In this document: piece by piece, positions 14,860 to 23,777 of the stretch
Numbering within the stretch: position 1 is the first letter of the stretch
How the letters are laid out: each line of letters opens with the position of its first letter
Origin: Bacillota bacterium
GTDB lineage: Bacteria > Bacillota > Clostridia > Lachnospirales > Lachnospiraceae
Direction: 5' to 3'
Length of the DNA stretch: 64,000 nucleotides
Assembly (NCBI GenBank): GCA_023442465.1
Contig: JAEZZQ010000043.1
Coordinates: 1 to 64,000 of the forward strand
Notes under the pieces: generated by a model
Database searches by the model: none
Told to the model about the DNA's origin: nothing
The model's input: only the letters and a program-made list of their open reading frames with translations
Translations under genes and position numbers: made by a program

Positions 14860-16050
14860 TTAGCTCACATAGTTATCGAAATATCCCTGAACCAGGATAA
14901 TCGGTGTTCCCTTATCTCCCGAGCCGCTGGTCAGGTCACAGAGCGAACCGATCAAGTCTGTAAGCTTTCTGGGCGTTGTGCCCTGAGATGCCATATCTCC
15001 TACCAAATCGTCCTTCTTCTCCTTGATACGATTCGTAATCGCGTCCTTTAACGCTTCACCGGATAAATCCTTGAAATCGTTATCCGCAAGATATTTCAGC
15101 TTTATCTCGTTAGGCGTTCCCTCCAAGCCCGGCGTACTGGCAGGAGATACGCAAGGGTCGGCAAGCTCCCAAATCTTTCCTACGGGATCCTTAAAAGCTC
15201 CGTCGCCATATACCATAACTTCTACGTATTTTCCGGTTTTTGAAAGGATTTCCTTCTGGACATCCATAACCAGATCCGTACAATCCTTAGGGAACAGCTT
15301 AATCGAATCCTCGGTGGATTTATTAGAACCAAGAAGTCCGTATTTTTCGTTATAGCCGCTTCCGTCAATAGAGCTTGTAAGAATGTCATCCATTCCGTAA
15401 ACTGCCTCTGCTCCGCATGCCTTCAATATCTTTTTTGTGCGGAAACGGGTGTGAATATCACAGTTAAGAACCTTTTTCGTATATCCTAAAATCTTTCTCG
15501 AGTCATTAGCAAAAATTACTTCAACCTCGGCTCCTGCCTCTTTGATTAAATCGCTGTAATATTGTACATAATCCACTCCGGTAAAAGGATGCTTATTCTC
15601 TCCGAACAATTCTCTATACTTTTCAAGAGTAAGCACATCGCTGTACGGATTTATACCGGCTTCATCCAGCTTGTCGATAGAAACGAGCTCATTTCCAACC
15701 TCGTCGCTGGGATAACTCAGCATAAGTACTATTTTATCAGCACCCTTCGCAATTCCTTTTAAGCAAATAGCAAAACGGTTTCTCGACAAAATCGGGAAGA
15801 TAACGCCAATCGTTCCGCCTCCCAGCTTCTTTTTTACATCTTGTGCTATATGGTCAATGGAAGCATAGTTTCCCTGCGCGCGTGCGACCACAGATTCCGT
15901 TACCGCGATAACATCTCTGTCCCGAAGCTCAAAGCCTTCACTCTGCGCTGCTTCCAGCACGCTGTCCGTTACGATCTTTACCAAATCGTCCCCTTCCCTG
16001 ATGATCGGGCAACGAATCCCCCTCGATATTGTTCCTACTTTTCTCTCCAT
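14860..16050 (-). CDS. CofE-like (F420-0:gamma-glutamyl ligase family) protein
   Basis: A 396-residue protein. The N-terminal half resembles the CofE/FbiB ligase fold: GIRCPIIREGDDLVKIV, then RDRDVIAVTESVVARAQGNYAS and later FANDSRKILGY. True CofE adds glutamates to coenzyme F420. F420 is not known as a Lachnospiraceae cofactor and no other F420 gene is in the window, so another gamma-glutamyl or amide ligation is likely. The start at 16050 was chosen for the AAGGAAGGG site nine bases or so upstream; a longer in-frame start at 16098 has none as good. Gene neighbours give no clue to the substrate. Confidence 0.7.
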   Translation of the reverse strand: MERKVGTISRGIRCPIIREGDDLVKIVTDSVLEAAQSEGFELRDRDVIAVTESVVARAQGNYASIDHIAQDVKKKLGGGTIGVIFPILSRNRFAICLKGIAKGADKIVLMLSYPSDEVGNELVSIDKLDEAGINPYSDVLTLEKYRELFGENKHPFTGVDYVQYYSDLIKEAGAEVEVIFANDSRKILGYTKKVLNCDIHTRFRTKKILKACGAEAVYGMDDILTSSIDGSGYNEKYGLLGSNKSTEDSIKLFPKDCTDLVMDVQKEILSKTGKYVEVMVYGDGAFKDPVGKIWELADPCVSPASTPGLEGTPNEIKLKYLADNDFKDLSGEALKDAITNRIKEKKDDLVGDMASQGTTPRKLTDLIGSLCDLTSGSGDKGTPIILVQGYFDNYVS

Positions 16051-16178
16051 AGTTTCCCTTCTTTCCTGTGCTTTTGTCGTGCGCGCAGCTTGCCGCACAC
16101 TTTATTATTATAATAGAAAATGGATATAAAGAAAAGAGGATTCTACTTTTTCCGCTTTCATATTTATACAAGACGTTG

Positions 16179-17198
16179 TCAGCATGGATATAATTTCTCA
16201 AAAATAACCGGTCTCATTAATGTACCAAGGTCGACAACATCCGTGGAATAACTGCAGTTTTCCCAATAGCCGGCTGTTCCGATCTGTATATTATCATAGA
16301 CTTTAAAATAATATTCGCATGTGGCCGTATTTATAAAAGCCGTATATTTCGTATAATCATAGGTATCACGGCCGGTCATTACCACCCCCTTCGGAATAGA
16401 AACGCTTTCCATAGCGTGAAAGCAGGTCATGACCATGCCTGCCTCGTCCCCAGGCAGCGCAATATGCGTCTTAATAAATGCCGTCCTTACGAACCTCTCC
16501 GGAGAGGTGTATCCTCCGGGCAGCAACATAGTACCCCCCGCTTGCCCAAAAGGGCTTAATCTCGTATTTCCCCACCATGCTTCCGGAATCTGTTTCGGCG
16601 ATACGTTCATATAATTTCTTAAATTAATCATCTGCCATTGATAATCAGGGCTGTTAGCCATGACACCGATCTCATTGTCGAATAATTCAAGACCTCTTTT
16701 GGTTTGCTCTATAATAATACTTTTTCCGCTTCTGTCCGCAGCCACCCAGTGGAGAGGAGCTACCGTCTCTGTTACGGGATCCGGCATACCGATAAGATAT
16801 GTGTTCTGTATAAGCTCTTTCAGTCCCTCTATATCGCTGCATCTTCCCAGAATATAATGAAGAAAATCCCACGAATTAACCGGATTCTTACCCATATGTA
16901 CGATTCTCATATTGTTCTCGTTATATTCTTCATATTGGGCATAGTCAGCAAAATAAAGTGCCGCTGCGGCAAAACCTCTTTCGTTTACTCCATCAAAAAA
17001 ACCCAGCATTCCATCTTTTTCCTGTCCGATTCCGATGAAGCCGAAGTGATTTCTTATAACATGCATGTTTAAGATATTATTCCATTCATAATTAGGCGGC
17101 ACAACATACAAATGCGGTTCTATATCATAAGAAAAATCCATATTCCGCCCAAAAAAGGTTTCACCACCCTGTGACTGTAAAGTAATCGCTGTACACAT
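16179..17198 (-). CDS. Choloylglycine hydrolase family enzyme (bile salt hydrolase/penicillin V acylase type)
   Basis: A 339-residue Ntn-hydrolase. Cys2 follows the initiator Met directly and becomes the N-terminal nucleophile. R18 and D21 (FFGRNMD), N182 (VMANSPDYQW) and R235 (SPERFVRTAF) are the expected active-site residues. Position 82 is Tyr (AALYFADYA), whereas characterised bile salt hydrolases have Asn there and penicillin V acylases have Tyr, so substrate preference is uncertain. Bile-salt or N-acyl amide hydrolysis are both possible. The gene stands alone, leftward, with no signal peptide, as expected for a cytoplasmic enzyme. Confidence 0.85.
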   Translation of the reverse strand: MCTAITLQSQGGETFFGRNMDFSYDIEPHLYVVPPNYEWNNILNMHVIRNHFGFIGIGQEKDGMLGFFDGVNERGFAAAALYFADYAQYEEYNENNMRIVHMGKNPVNSWDFLHYILGRCSDIEGLKELIQNTYLIGMPDPVTETVAPLHWVAADRSGKSIIIEQTKRGLELFDNEIGVMANSPDYQWQMINLRNYMNVSPKQIPEAWWGNTRLSPFGQAGGTMLLPGGYTSPERFVRTAFIKTHIALPGDEAGMVMTCFHAMESVSIPKGVVMTGRDTYDYTKYTAFINTATCEYYFKVYDNIQIGTAGYWENCSYSTDVVDLGTLMRPVIFEKLYPC

Positions 17199-17313
17199 AA
17201 TTTAACTCCTTTCCATACATTATATTGTACACCGAATTGTTCTATGCCATCATGCCCCGTTTCCTGCACTGCTGCATTCTGTTCTCACTAATCCCTGCAA
17301 AAAACGGGCGCAT

Positions 17314-17346
17314 AAAAAAGGAAGGAATATACACCGATTCCTTCCA
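17314..17346 (-). terminator. Rho-independent terminator of the GH5 gene
   Basis: Read leftward: GGAAGGAAT-cggtgtat-ATTCCTTCC followed by TTTTTT, ten bases after the GH5 stop codon. Confidence 0.85.
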
Positions 17347-17355
17347 GCCATAATT

Positions 17356-18306
17356 TCATTTTGTTTGGATAAACCATTTGGCAGATTCGGATAAATCGCC
17401 GTAATCATAATCTGCCGTTTTGGTACAGGAGGATTTGAAAAACGCGGATGTTTCCTCTTTGTTTGACAAATTCCACGCTATATAACTGATATTGCAGCTT
17501 TCTAAAAGTCCTATCCATTTATCGGCTTCCTCTGCGTTGACGGCTCCGCTGCCTGAGGCATCACAGATACCAAACTCACTTACAAAAACAGGAAGCCCGC
17601 CATCATGTGCCAGCTTTAGCTTGCTGCGCAACTCTTCTCTGTGTGTATCCGCATAAAAATGCAACACATACATCAGGTTGTCATAGCCTGTAATAGGATC
17701 TGCCTGCGCTTTATCTACTTCCTGAGACCATGTCGGGGTTCCCACCAAAATAATAGCATCCTCATCATTTTGCCTGATTACCGGAATCACCTCATCTGCA
17801 TAGGACTTTATCTCCGGCCAATCCACATCTCCATTTGGCTCATTACAGATTTCATAAATCACATTATCGTACTCTTGATACCTTTTTGAACTTTCCTTAA
17901 AGAAAGCAAGGCTTTGCTCTTTGTTTTGATTAGGATTCCCATCGCTTAAAATGTGCCAGTCGATAATAACATAAAGTCCAAGCTCTGCCGCCGCAAGAAC
18001 TCCTTTATGAATGACATCCTTAAGCATCTGCCGATTGTCATCGTCTCCCACACAATAGCCATTGTCCTCCGCCGTATACATCGCCAGACGGACCACTTCA
18101 ATCCCCCACTCATCCCTCATAAACCGAAAACTTTCCTGATTTACATATTGAGGATACCATGACAATCCGTGTGTACTGACCCCTCTTAAAGCAACCGCGT
18201 TTCCATTTCGGTCTGCTAATTGATTGCCCTTTACGGATAAGGCACCATAGCGCTCCAGCGGTGTTGTTCCTGTCATCTTTACCTTTTTATTTACTGCATT
18301 CCCCAT
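17356..18306 (-). CDS. Glycoside hydrolase family 5 (endoglucanase-like)
   Basis: A 316-residue (beta/alpha)8 glycosidase. It has the GH5 markers ALRGVSTHGLSWYP near the start, RLAMYT, VIIDWH, the acid/base Glu in IYEICNEPNG and the nucleophile Glu in VFVSEFGI. The closest resemblance is to subfamily 2 cellulases/endoglucanases. There is no signal peptide or binding module, which is unusual for a cellulase and suggests action on imported oligosaccharides or loss of the secretion signal. The start at 18306 (ATG) follows AAGGGGG by 11 bases; a TTG 24 bases upstream is an alternative. Monocistronic, with its own terminator. Confidence 0.82.
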   Translation of the reverse strand: MGNAVNKKVKMTGTTPLERYGALSVKGNQLADRNGNAVALRGVSTHGLSWYPQYVNQESFRFMRDEWGIEVVRLAMYTAEDNGYCVGDDDNRQMLKDVIHKGVLAAAELGLYVIIDWHILSDGNPNQNKEQSLAFFKESSKRYQEYDNVIYEICNEPNGDVDWPEIKSYADEVIPVIRQNDEDAIILVGTPTWSQEVDKAQADPITGYDNLMYVLHFYADTHREELRSKLKLAHDGGLPVFVSEFGICDASGSGAVNAEEADKWIGLLESCNISYIAWNLSNKEETSAFFKSSCTKTADYDYGDLSESAKWFIQTK

Positions 18307-18440
18307 ACCCGTTTGTTCCCCCTTACACAATATGCGTGATATCTGTTCTACAAAAGTAATTTATGAAATTATACCATACTATTATTCTGTAAACAATAAA
18401 TTATGATGCAGAGGTGAGAATTTTCGTTACTATTCATCTT

Positions 18441-18997
18441 CTACTCGTACAAATTACTGGAAATATATCGTTCTCCCGAATCTGCGAAAATGACTACTAT
18501 GTTCTTTCCTGTATTCTCTGCCCTTCCCGCAACCTGAATGGCCGCAAAGAGCGCCGCTCCTGCCGATATTCCGATGGATATTCCTTCCTCACCTTCCGTG
18601 AGTTCTGCTTCGTCTGTGCCTGCTTCTTTCGTCTGCGGGCATATATTTCCGGCAGATAACGAATCCCCAACACCGGGTCCACTCCCTTCGGGTCCAGGGA
18701 AAATTCCCAACCGTTCTCCGTTCTTACGGGACTTACCTTACCTACACTTATCACGTCCTCAAGCCCTAAGAGTTTCAGTGCTATGATCTGCCTCGTAGCC
18801 CACGGGCAAAGGGAAGTCCATATCAGTCTGTAACGCCCTGCCTCTACCGGCAGCTCTCCCTCTCCGTCTCCAAAAGGAGTGATAAAATAATTATCCTGTC
18901 TCACAAAAGCGCCCGTAGCAGACACCTCATGAGTATCCTCCGATGTTGCTACCTTACCAAAAATTACTTTTCCACTGCTTCCGATATTATTTCCCAT
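18441..18997 (-). pseudogene. Chimeric remnant: glutathionyl-hydroquinone reductase 5' part joined to cysteine synthase 3' part
   Basis: From 18997 leftward, about 120 residues match the N-terminus of the ECM4/YqjG glutathionyl-hydroquinone reductase family (RYRLIWTSLCPWATRQ with the catalytic CPWA, then [13 protein letters not shown]). The frame then turns to basic nonsense. In the +1-shifted frame the last 55 or so residues match the C-terminus of CysK-type cysteine synthase ([14 protein letters not shown], then [16 protein letters not shown]), ending at 18441. The join lies near 18600-18650. A deletion that fused two former neighbours is the simplest explanation. The 5' part keeps a GGAAG ribosome site and could still be translated. 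Confidence 0.75.
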
Positions 18998-19647
18998 TTC
19001 GTTTTCCTTTCTTCCTTATAGAACCTTACGGCTTCTCTTTATCTCAGGAAGGTCAGTGCCTTCATTTTCTGTGCTGACAACACATTCCATCTTTTATCGT
19101 CCGAAAGCCTAATCTCTTTTTTATCGCTCTCATCTTTGCCCTCCTCTTTGGTCGTTTCCTTGTTATGCGCATATCATATCATTCCTATATGAATTTGCAT
19201 AATACATGAAAGAAACATCTGGCAATAGATTTTACTTATAACCAAATGCCTTTTTATTCCTTCTCATAAAACATGCCCAAATTTCGTTTGCAAAAGTTAC
19301 GTTACGATTACAAACCCTGACTACAAGTATTCAGCCATCAGTTACAAATATTGTATCTTACTTTACAAAGTGTCATCTTGTTCTACATTTAAGGTGTTAT
19401 ATTTGACACTTAAGTTCTTCGGCAAATATATGATATATATAAATTGCAAATGTAATATATATTTGACACATGTAAAATAATGATATATACTCAAATTGTT
19501 AAAAGTCAAAGAGGGATGGAAAGTACTGAATTGTAACCCGTAAGCGGACACAGTAAGTGAAACACGCCCCATAGACTAAATACAACTTAATAAGCAGACA
19601 CAGGAACGAATAATCAATATTTGCTGCACTCGGGAAGGGACAAAAAA
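18998..19647. other. 650-bp non-coding, AT-rich stretch
   Basis: No convincing gene. It holds alternating GATATATA/TATATAT runs at about 19420-19490 and TAAGC(G/A)GACACAG twice, 50 bp apart (19541 and 19591), shortly before the DUF6483 gene. It may contain the promoter of that rightward cluster, but no clear -35/-10 pair stands out. No riboswitch or tRNA was recognised. Confidence 0.5.
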
Positions 19648-20037
19648 ATGTTTGAAAATGACTACATTATGCGCTTGATTTATGATGTTATCAGGACACT
19701 AAAAAAATTGATATTCAAAACCAACGAGGAAAATGGCGAAGTCACGGAAATGGACGCGCAGGTAGCGGAGGATTTCAAGAGATTGTCCTCTCTCATCGAT
19801 GAAGGAAAAATAAACGAGGCAGAAAATCTTCTGACAGAAAAAATGGAGGCAGAAAATTCAAAGGCTTTCCAGACAGCCCTTTTATTCTACGAATATTTGA
19901 ATAGCAAGGATAACGATTTTCTGGAAGAGAACGATTTTTCAAGAAAAGAAATAGCGGACGGACTCAAGTATGCCTCCGGCCTCTATGGCTACAGCAGTAT
20001 GATAGACGCCCTTTTGGCAAATGCCGGAGACGATTAG
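19648..20037 (+). CDS. DUF6483-like small protein
   Basis: A 129-residue soluble, mostly helical, acidic protein beginning MFENDYIMRLIYDVIRTLKK. The opening is typical of the DUF6483 family common in Lachnospiraceae; the function is unknown. Residues 40-75 (FKRLSSLIDEGKINEAENLL) read like a single TPR-type helix pair. The start at 19648 follows GAAGGGA. It is first in a rightward cluster with an XRE regulator and a small membrane protein, 39 bases before the former. Confidence 0.65.
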   Translation: MFENDYIMRLIYDVIRTLKKLIFKTNEENGEVTEMDAQVAEDFKRLSSLIDEGKINEAENLLTEKMEAENSKAFQTALLFYEYLNSKDNDFLEENDFSRKEIADGLKYASGLYGYSSMIDALLANAGDD

Positions 20038-20076
20038 GATTTTGCAATATTAAAAGTACGCCGGGAGGAGATGTCA

Positions 20077-20277
20077 ATGAGGAATTTAAAGATGAAACTG
20101 GCAAGAATGGAAAAGGAGCTGTCTCAAATCGAATTAGCCAAAAGGACGGGCGTTACCAGACAGACAATCGGAATGATCGAAGCCGGTGCTTACAACCCTT
20201 CCCTGAACCTATGTATCGCCATCTGCAAGGCGTTGGATAAGACATTGAACGATTTATTTTGGGAGGATGAAGAATGA
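20077..20277 (+). CDS. XRE-family helix-turn-helix regulator
   Basis: A 66-residue protein consisting of one Cro/C1-type HTH (ELSQIELAKRTGVTRQTIG, then YNPSLNLCIAICKAL), ending in the common LNDLFWEDEE tail. A GGGAGGAG site ends at 20070, so the ATG at 20077 is preferred to the one at 20071. It overlaps the next membrane-protein gene by four bases. Such XRE-plus-small-membrane-protein pairs are frequent in Firmicutes and usually autoregulated; the target is unknown. Confidence 0.85.
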   Translation: MRNLKMKLARMEKELSQIELAKRTGVTRQTIGMIEAGAYNPSLNLCIAICKALDKTLNDLFWEDEE

Positions 20278-20627
20278 AAAATCACTTGGACGAAAGACAG
20301 TATCAAATAGAACTGAAAATTGCATATCGTTGTTTTATAGCTATGTATATTGCCTGCGCCGCCCTCGCTCTCCTAGGACTCATCACAGGAGGTGATTTAA
20401 AATCGGTATTGGGAGAAACCGCTGTATTAGTGATCGGAGGCTGTTTATATTTATTCGGCATAGTGAAAAACGGGCTTTGGACCTCGCTCAAAACAAGCGG
20501 AGAAAAGAGTTACAGCAAGATGAGCATCCTCCGCAGCCTGACAGGCAGCATTCTATGCTCCGCCGTTTTCAGCGTATTTTATGGAATCGCTATCAGCCGT
20601 ATAGCCGAAGGAAGCGGCCTGCTTTAA
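20274..20627 (+). CDS. Small four-helix membrane protein paired with an XRE regulator (DUF6773-like)
   Basis: A 117-residue protein with hydrophobic segments at about 18-38, 45-64 and 90-110 and a charged N-terminus (KNHLDERQYQIELK). It resembles DUF6773-type proteins that follow an XRE regulator. It overlaps that gene by ATGA. Its end overlaps the convergent PatB-like gene by four bases. Function unknown. Confidence 0.55.
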   Translation: MKNHLDERQYQIELKIAYRCFIAMYIACAALALLGLITGGDLKSVLGETAVLVIGGCLYLFGIVKNGLWTSLKTSGEKSYSKMSILRSLTGSILCSAVFSVFYGIAISRIAEGSGLL

Positions 20628-21799
20628 ACGGCCGCTTCCAATCTTTTCAATGCCTGACGCAATATCTCTCTTGGACAGGCGACGTTGATCCTTTCAAATC
20701 CCTCTCCCGGCTCACCGAACATAGTTCCCGCATCCAGCCAAAGCCCCGCTTTATTGACAATCAACTCTTTCTTTTCTCCTTCCGTAAGCCCAAACTCTCT
20801 GAAATCCAACCAGACGAGATAAGTTCCCTCAGCCTCTATCACCCTTATCTGCGGAATTTTCTCGCGTAGATAATTACGGACAAACTCAATATTTCCCCGC
20901 AGATATTCCATAAGCTGCGTATGCCATTCCTCTCCGTACCGGTAGGCCGCTTCACAGGCAGTAAGCCCGAGAGTATTCAGCTGACTGTAACCAGAAGCCA
21001 CTATCTGGGCTTTGAATCTGTGCCTTATCTGGGGGTTTGCTATCAATATGTTGGAAATCTGCAGCCCCGCCAGATTAAAGGTCTTGCTGGGTGAGGTGCA
21101 AGTAATCGTTCTATTCTTCAATTCCTCACTTAAGCTCGAAAAAACAATGTGCTTTCCATGGAAAACGAAGTCCTGATGAATTTCATCGCTTACCACGAGG
21201 ATATTCCTTCGGATGCAGATTTCTCCCAGCTTCTCAAGCTCTTCCCTGCTCCAAACCCTTCCTACCGGATTGTGAGGGCTGCATAAGACGAAAAGTTTCA
21301 CGTTATATTCCTCCGCTTTTCTCTCGAAGTCCTCCAAATCCATATGATATTTTCCATCCTCGCCAAGAGAAAGAGGATTGTCGATCATTCTCCTGCGGTT
21401 GCTCTCGATAGTCTCCCGAAACGGATAATATACCGGCTGCTGGATCATCACTGCATCCCCTTCTTCCGTAAAGGCTTGTATCGCCATAGCTATCGCATAT
21501 ACCACCCCCGGAGTTTTTATCAACCACTTTCTTTCGATACTCCAATTATGCTTTTTTTCCATCCAGCCTTTCAACGCTTCGAAATATTCCTCTCCTACTT
21601 CTGTATACCCGAAAATACCATGGGCCGTCCTTTCCTGAATGGCCGACAGCACTTTTTCAGGAACCTTGAAATCCATATCTGCTACCCATAAGGGCAGGAC
21701 GCCATCCGGCATTCCTCTTTGCTTTCCGAAATCATATTTTATACTGCAGGTGTTTCTGCGCTCGATAATTTCATCGAAGTTAATATTCGTTTCACACAT
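20624..21799 (-). CDS. MalY/PatB-type PLP-dependent C-S lyase or aminotransferase
   Basis: A 391-residue fold-type I PLP enzyme. It has the family start IIERRNTCSIKYDF, LPLWVADMDF, CSPHNPVGRVW and the PLP lysine in TSPSKTFNLAG. This group cleaves cystathionine to homocysteine or acts as an aminotransferase. The eight-base overlap with the upstream Cys/Met-metabolism gene supports a cystathionine beta-lyase role in a transsulfuration step. It converges with the small membrane protein gene. Confidence 0.85.
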   Translation of the reverse strand: MCETNINFDEIIERRNTCSIKYDFGKQRGMPDGVLPLWVADMDFKVPEKVLSAIQERTAHGIFGYTEVGEEYFEALKGWMEKKHNWSIERKWLIKTPGVVYAIAMAIQAFTEEGDAVMIQQPVYYPFRETIESNRRRMIDNPLSLGEDGKYHMDLEDFERKAEEYNVKLFVLCSPHNPVGRVWSREELEKLGEICIRRNILVVSDEIHQDFVFHGKHIVFSSLSEELKNRTITCTSPSKTFNLAGLQISNILIANPQIRHRFKAQIVASGYSQLNTLGLTACEAAYRYGEEWHTQLMEYLRGNIEFVRNYLREKIPQIRVIEAEGTYLVWLDFREFGLTEGEKKELIVNKAGLWLDAGTMFGEPGEGFERINVACPREILRQALKRLEAAV

Positions 21800-22961
21800 A
21801 GAATACTCTCTCCAGTTCCTTTATTAAATCTTCTTCATCTTCAATCCCAACCGACAGTCTAAGTACTCTATCGGTAATTCCGTTTGCCGCCAATGTCTCC
21901 TTCGGCACATCCGCATGTGTCTGCGTAATCGGATAAGTGACAAGAGTCTCCACACCGCCGAGGCTTTCTGCAAACTGTATCAGACGAACCTTCTTCAATA
22001 TCTCCAAAGCAAGCTCATTTGTCTCCACCTCAAAGGTGACCATGCAGCCAAAGCCTCCCGCCTGCCCTTTGCATATTTCGAAACCGGGATTTTCCGGTAT
22101 TCCCGGATAATATACCTTCGTTACCTTTTTCTGACGGAGAAGCCACTCTACAATTCTTCCCGTATTCTTGGATGCTCTTTCCATTCTTATCGCCAGCGTC
22201 TTGATTCCTCGCAGGATCAGCCAGCTATCGAAGGGTGCCAGACCGGAACCTACAGTCTTAATGATAAACCTGAGCCTCCCGGCAATTTCTTCCGAAGATG
22301 TCACAAGAAAGCCTGCGAGGGTATCGTTATGTCCCCCCAGATATTTGGTTCCGCTGTGTACCACCACATGAGCACCAAGCCTCAGGGGGTTCTGAAAATA
22401 GGGCGTCAAAAATGTATTATCCACAACGAGCAGAAGCTTATTTTTTTCCGCAATCTTCGCCAGTTTTCGAATATCGATAACGTTCATCATCGGGTTGGTG
22501 GGCGTCTCGATAAAAATAGCCTTCGTCCTTTCATTCACCAGCTTTTCAAAAGCCTTACCATAGTCATCACCGCTCAAAGCTTGCGAGCAGTTGACATGGG
22601 TAAATGCGATTCCGTTTTTCTTGCTGATATTATTAAAAAGGCGAATGCTCCCGCCGTAAAGATCACAGTCCGTTATGATATGATCTCCCGGCTCAAACAA
22701 TTCGAACAGTGCGGTAATCGCCGCCATACCGCTTGAAAAAGCCAGCGCATCTATTCCGTTTTCCAAAGAAGCAACTACTTTTTCAAGCTGCTCTCTCGTA
22801 GGATTCTGCAAACGGCTATAATCGTAGCCTGTACTTTCCCCTACCCCTTGATGGGCAAAGGTAGCCGTTTGATAAATCGGAAAACTGATCGCTCCCGAGG
22901 TATCGGGGGAGGATGTCAGCCCGTTCCCATATAAACATTTTGTCGATATGCCATATTCCAT
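21792..22961 (-). CDS. Cys/Met metabolism PLP enzyme (cystathionine gamma-synthase/lyase type)
   Basis: A 389-residue enzyme with YGISTKCLYGNG at the start, YSRLQNPTREQLE, SSGMAAI, and the PLP lysine in VVHSGTKYLGGHNDTLAG. Sequence alone does not separate gamma-synthase from gamma-lyase. The linked PatB-like lyase suggests the pair cystathionine synthesis then cleavage to homocysteine. The start at 22961 follows CGGAGAAG; an in-frame extension to 23045 has no ribosome site. It is first in the two-gene operon. Confidence 0.85.
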   Translation of the reverse strand: MEYGISTKCLYGNGLTSSPDTSGAISFPIYQTATFAHQGVGESTGYDYSRLQNPTREQLEKVVASLENGIDALAFSSGMAAITALFELFEPGDHIITDCDLYGGSIRLFNNISKKNGIAFTHVNCSQALSGDDYGKAFEKLVNERTKAIFIETPTNPMMNVIDIRKLAKIAEKNKLLLVVDNTFLTPYFQNPLRLGAHVVVHSGTKYLGGHNDTLAGFLVTSSEEIAGRLRFIIKTVGSGLAPFDSWLILRGIKTLAIRMERASKNTGRIVEWLLRQKKVTKVYYPGIPENPGFEICKGQAGGFGCMVTFEVETNELALEILKKVRLIQFAESLGGVETLVTYPITQTHADVPKETLAANGITDRVLRLSVGIEDEEDLIKELERVFYV

Positions 22962-23148
22962 ATTTCTTCTCCGTTTTCCCAGTATAATCAACATTAAATG
23001 CCTTAATGTTTGGTGCAGAATATTTTTCTGAGAGTGCTGTTCCACAAACGCAGGCGTAGCGGTGGCTACGTCGAGGCTTGGAGAATAGTGCTATCTGGAA
23101 AATAGGCAAGCAAAACATAAGGTTATTTAATGCTGATTATACTCGTTA

Positions 23149-23694
23149 CTAATCTCTGAAAGTTTTCAGAGCATCTATCGTCTCTTCTATCAGCTTATCC
23201 AGCTCCCAGCCTAACATATCCGCTCCCGCTTGAATCACTTCTCTGGAGCAGGCCGCTGCAAAGCCCTTGCTTTTGAATTTCTTTTTTACCGACTTCACTT
23301 CCAGATCTTGGACACTTTTGGAGGGCCGCATGAGCACTACTGCTCCGATGAGACCGCTCAATTCGTCTACCGCATACAGAATCTTCTCCATTTCGTGCTC
23401 CGGCTTTATATCTACCGTAATACCGTAACCATGACTCGCAGTCGCTCGAATCAGCCGCTCTTCCAGACCGGCCTTCCGCATGATTTCTTGAGACTTGATG
23501 CAGTGCTCATCCGGATAGCGCTCGAAATCCAAATCGTGCAAGAGCCCCACATTTCCCCAGAAGTCCTCTTCTTCCGCATACCCCTTTTTACGTGCGAAAT
23601 ACTTCATCACACCCTCAAGGATTACCGCATGCTCCAAATGAAACTCATCTTTATTATATTCCGTCAATAAATTCCAAGCTTCTTCTCTCGTCAT
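23149..23694 (-). CDS. HD-domain hydrolase
   Basis: A 181-residue protein with the HD-superfamily metal site: HLEHAVILEGVMKYFA, LLHDLDFERYPDEHC, TASHGYG and YAVDELSGLIGAV. Stand-alone HDIG-type proteins of this size act on nucleotides or phosphate esters; the substrate here is unknown. It lies between the transsulfuration pair and the LysR gene, all leftward with gaps of about 80-190 bases. Confidence 0.8.
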   Translation of the reverse strand: MTREEAWNLLTEYNKDEFHLEHAVILEGVMKYFARKKGYAEEEDFWGNVGLLHDLDFERYPDEHCIKSQEIMRKAGLEERLIRATASHGYGITVDIKPEHEMEKILYAVDELSGLIGAVVLMRPSKSVQDLEVKSVKKKFKSKGFAAACSREVIQAGADMLGWELDKLIEETIDALKTFRD

Positions 23695-23777
23695 TTTTTA
23701 TACCTCATGTCTGCTTTAACGGACTCAATATCAATAGTTGCAAGCGCTTTTCTTCCGCCGTTTTCTATCGCCTTGAA

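Noticed and set aside
19363..19572. 69-codon frame on the minus strand
   Set aside because: It is AT-rich with no ribosome site and no recognisable protein features.
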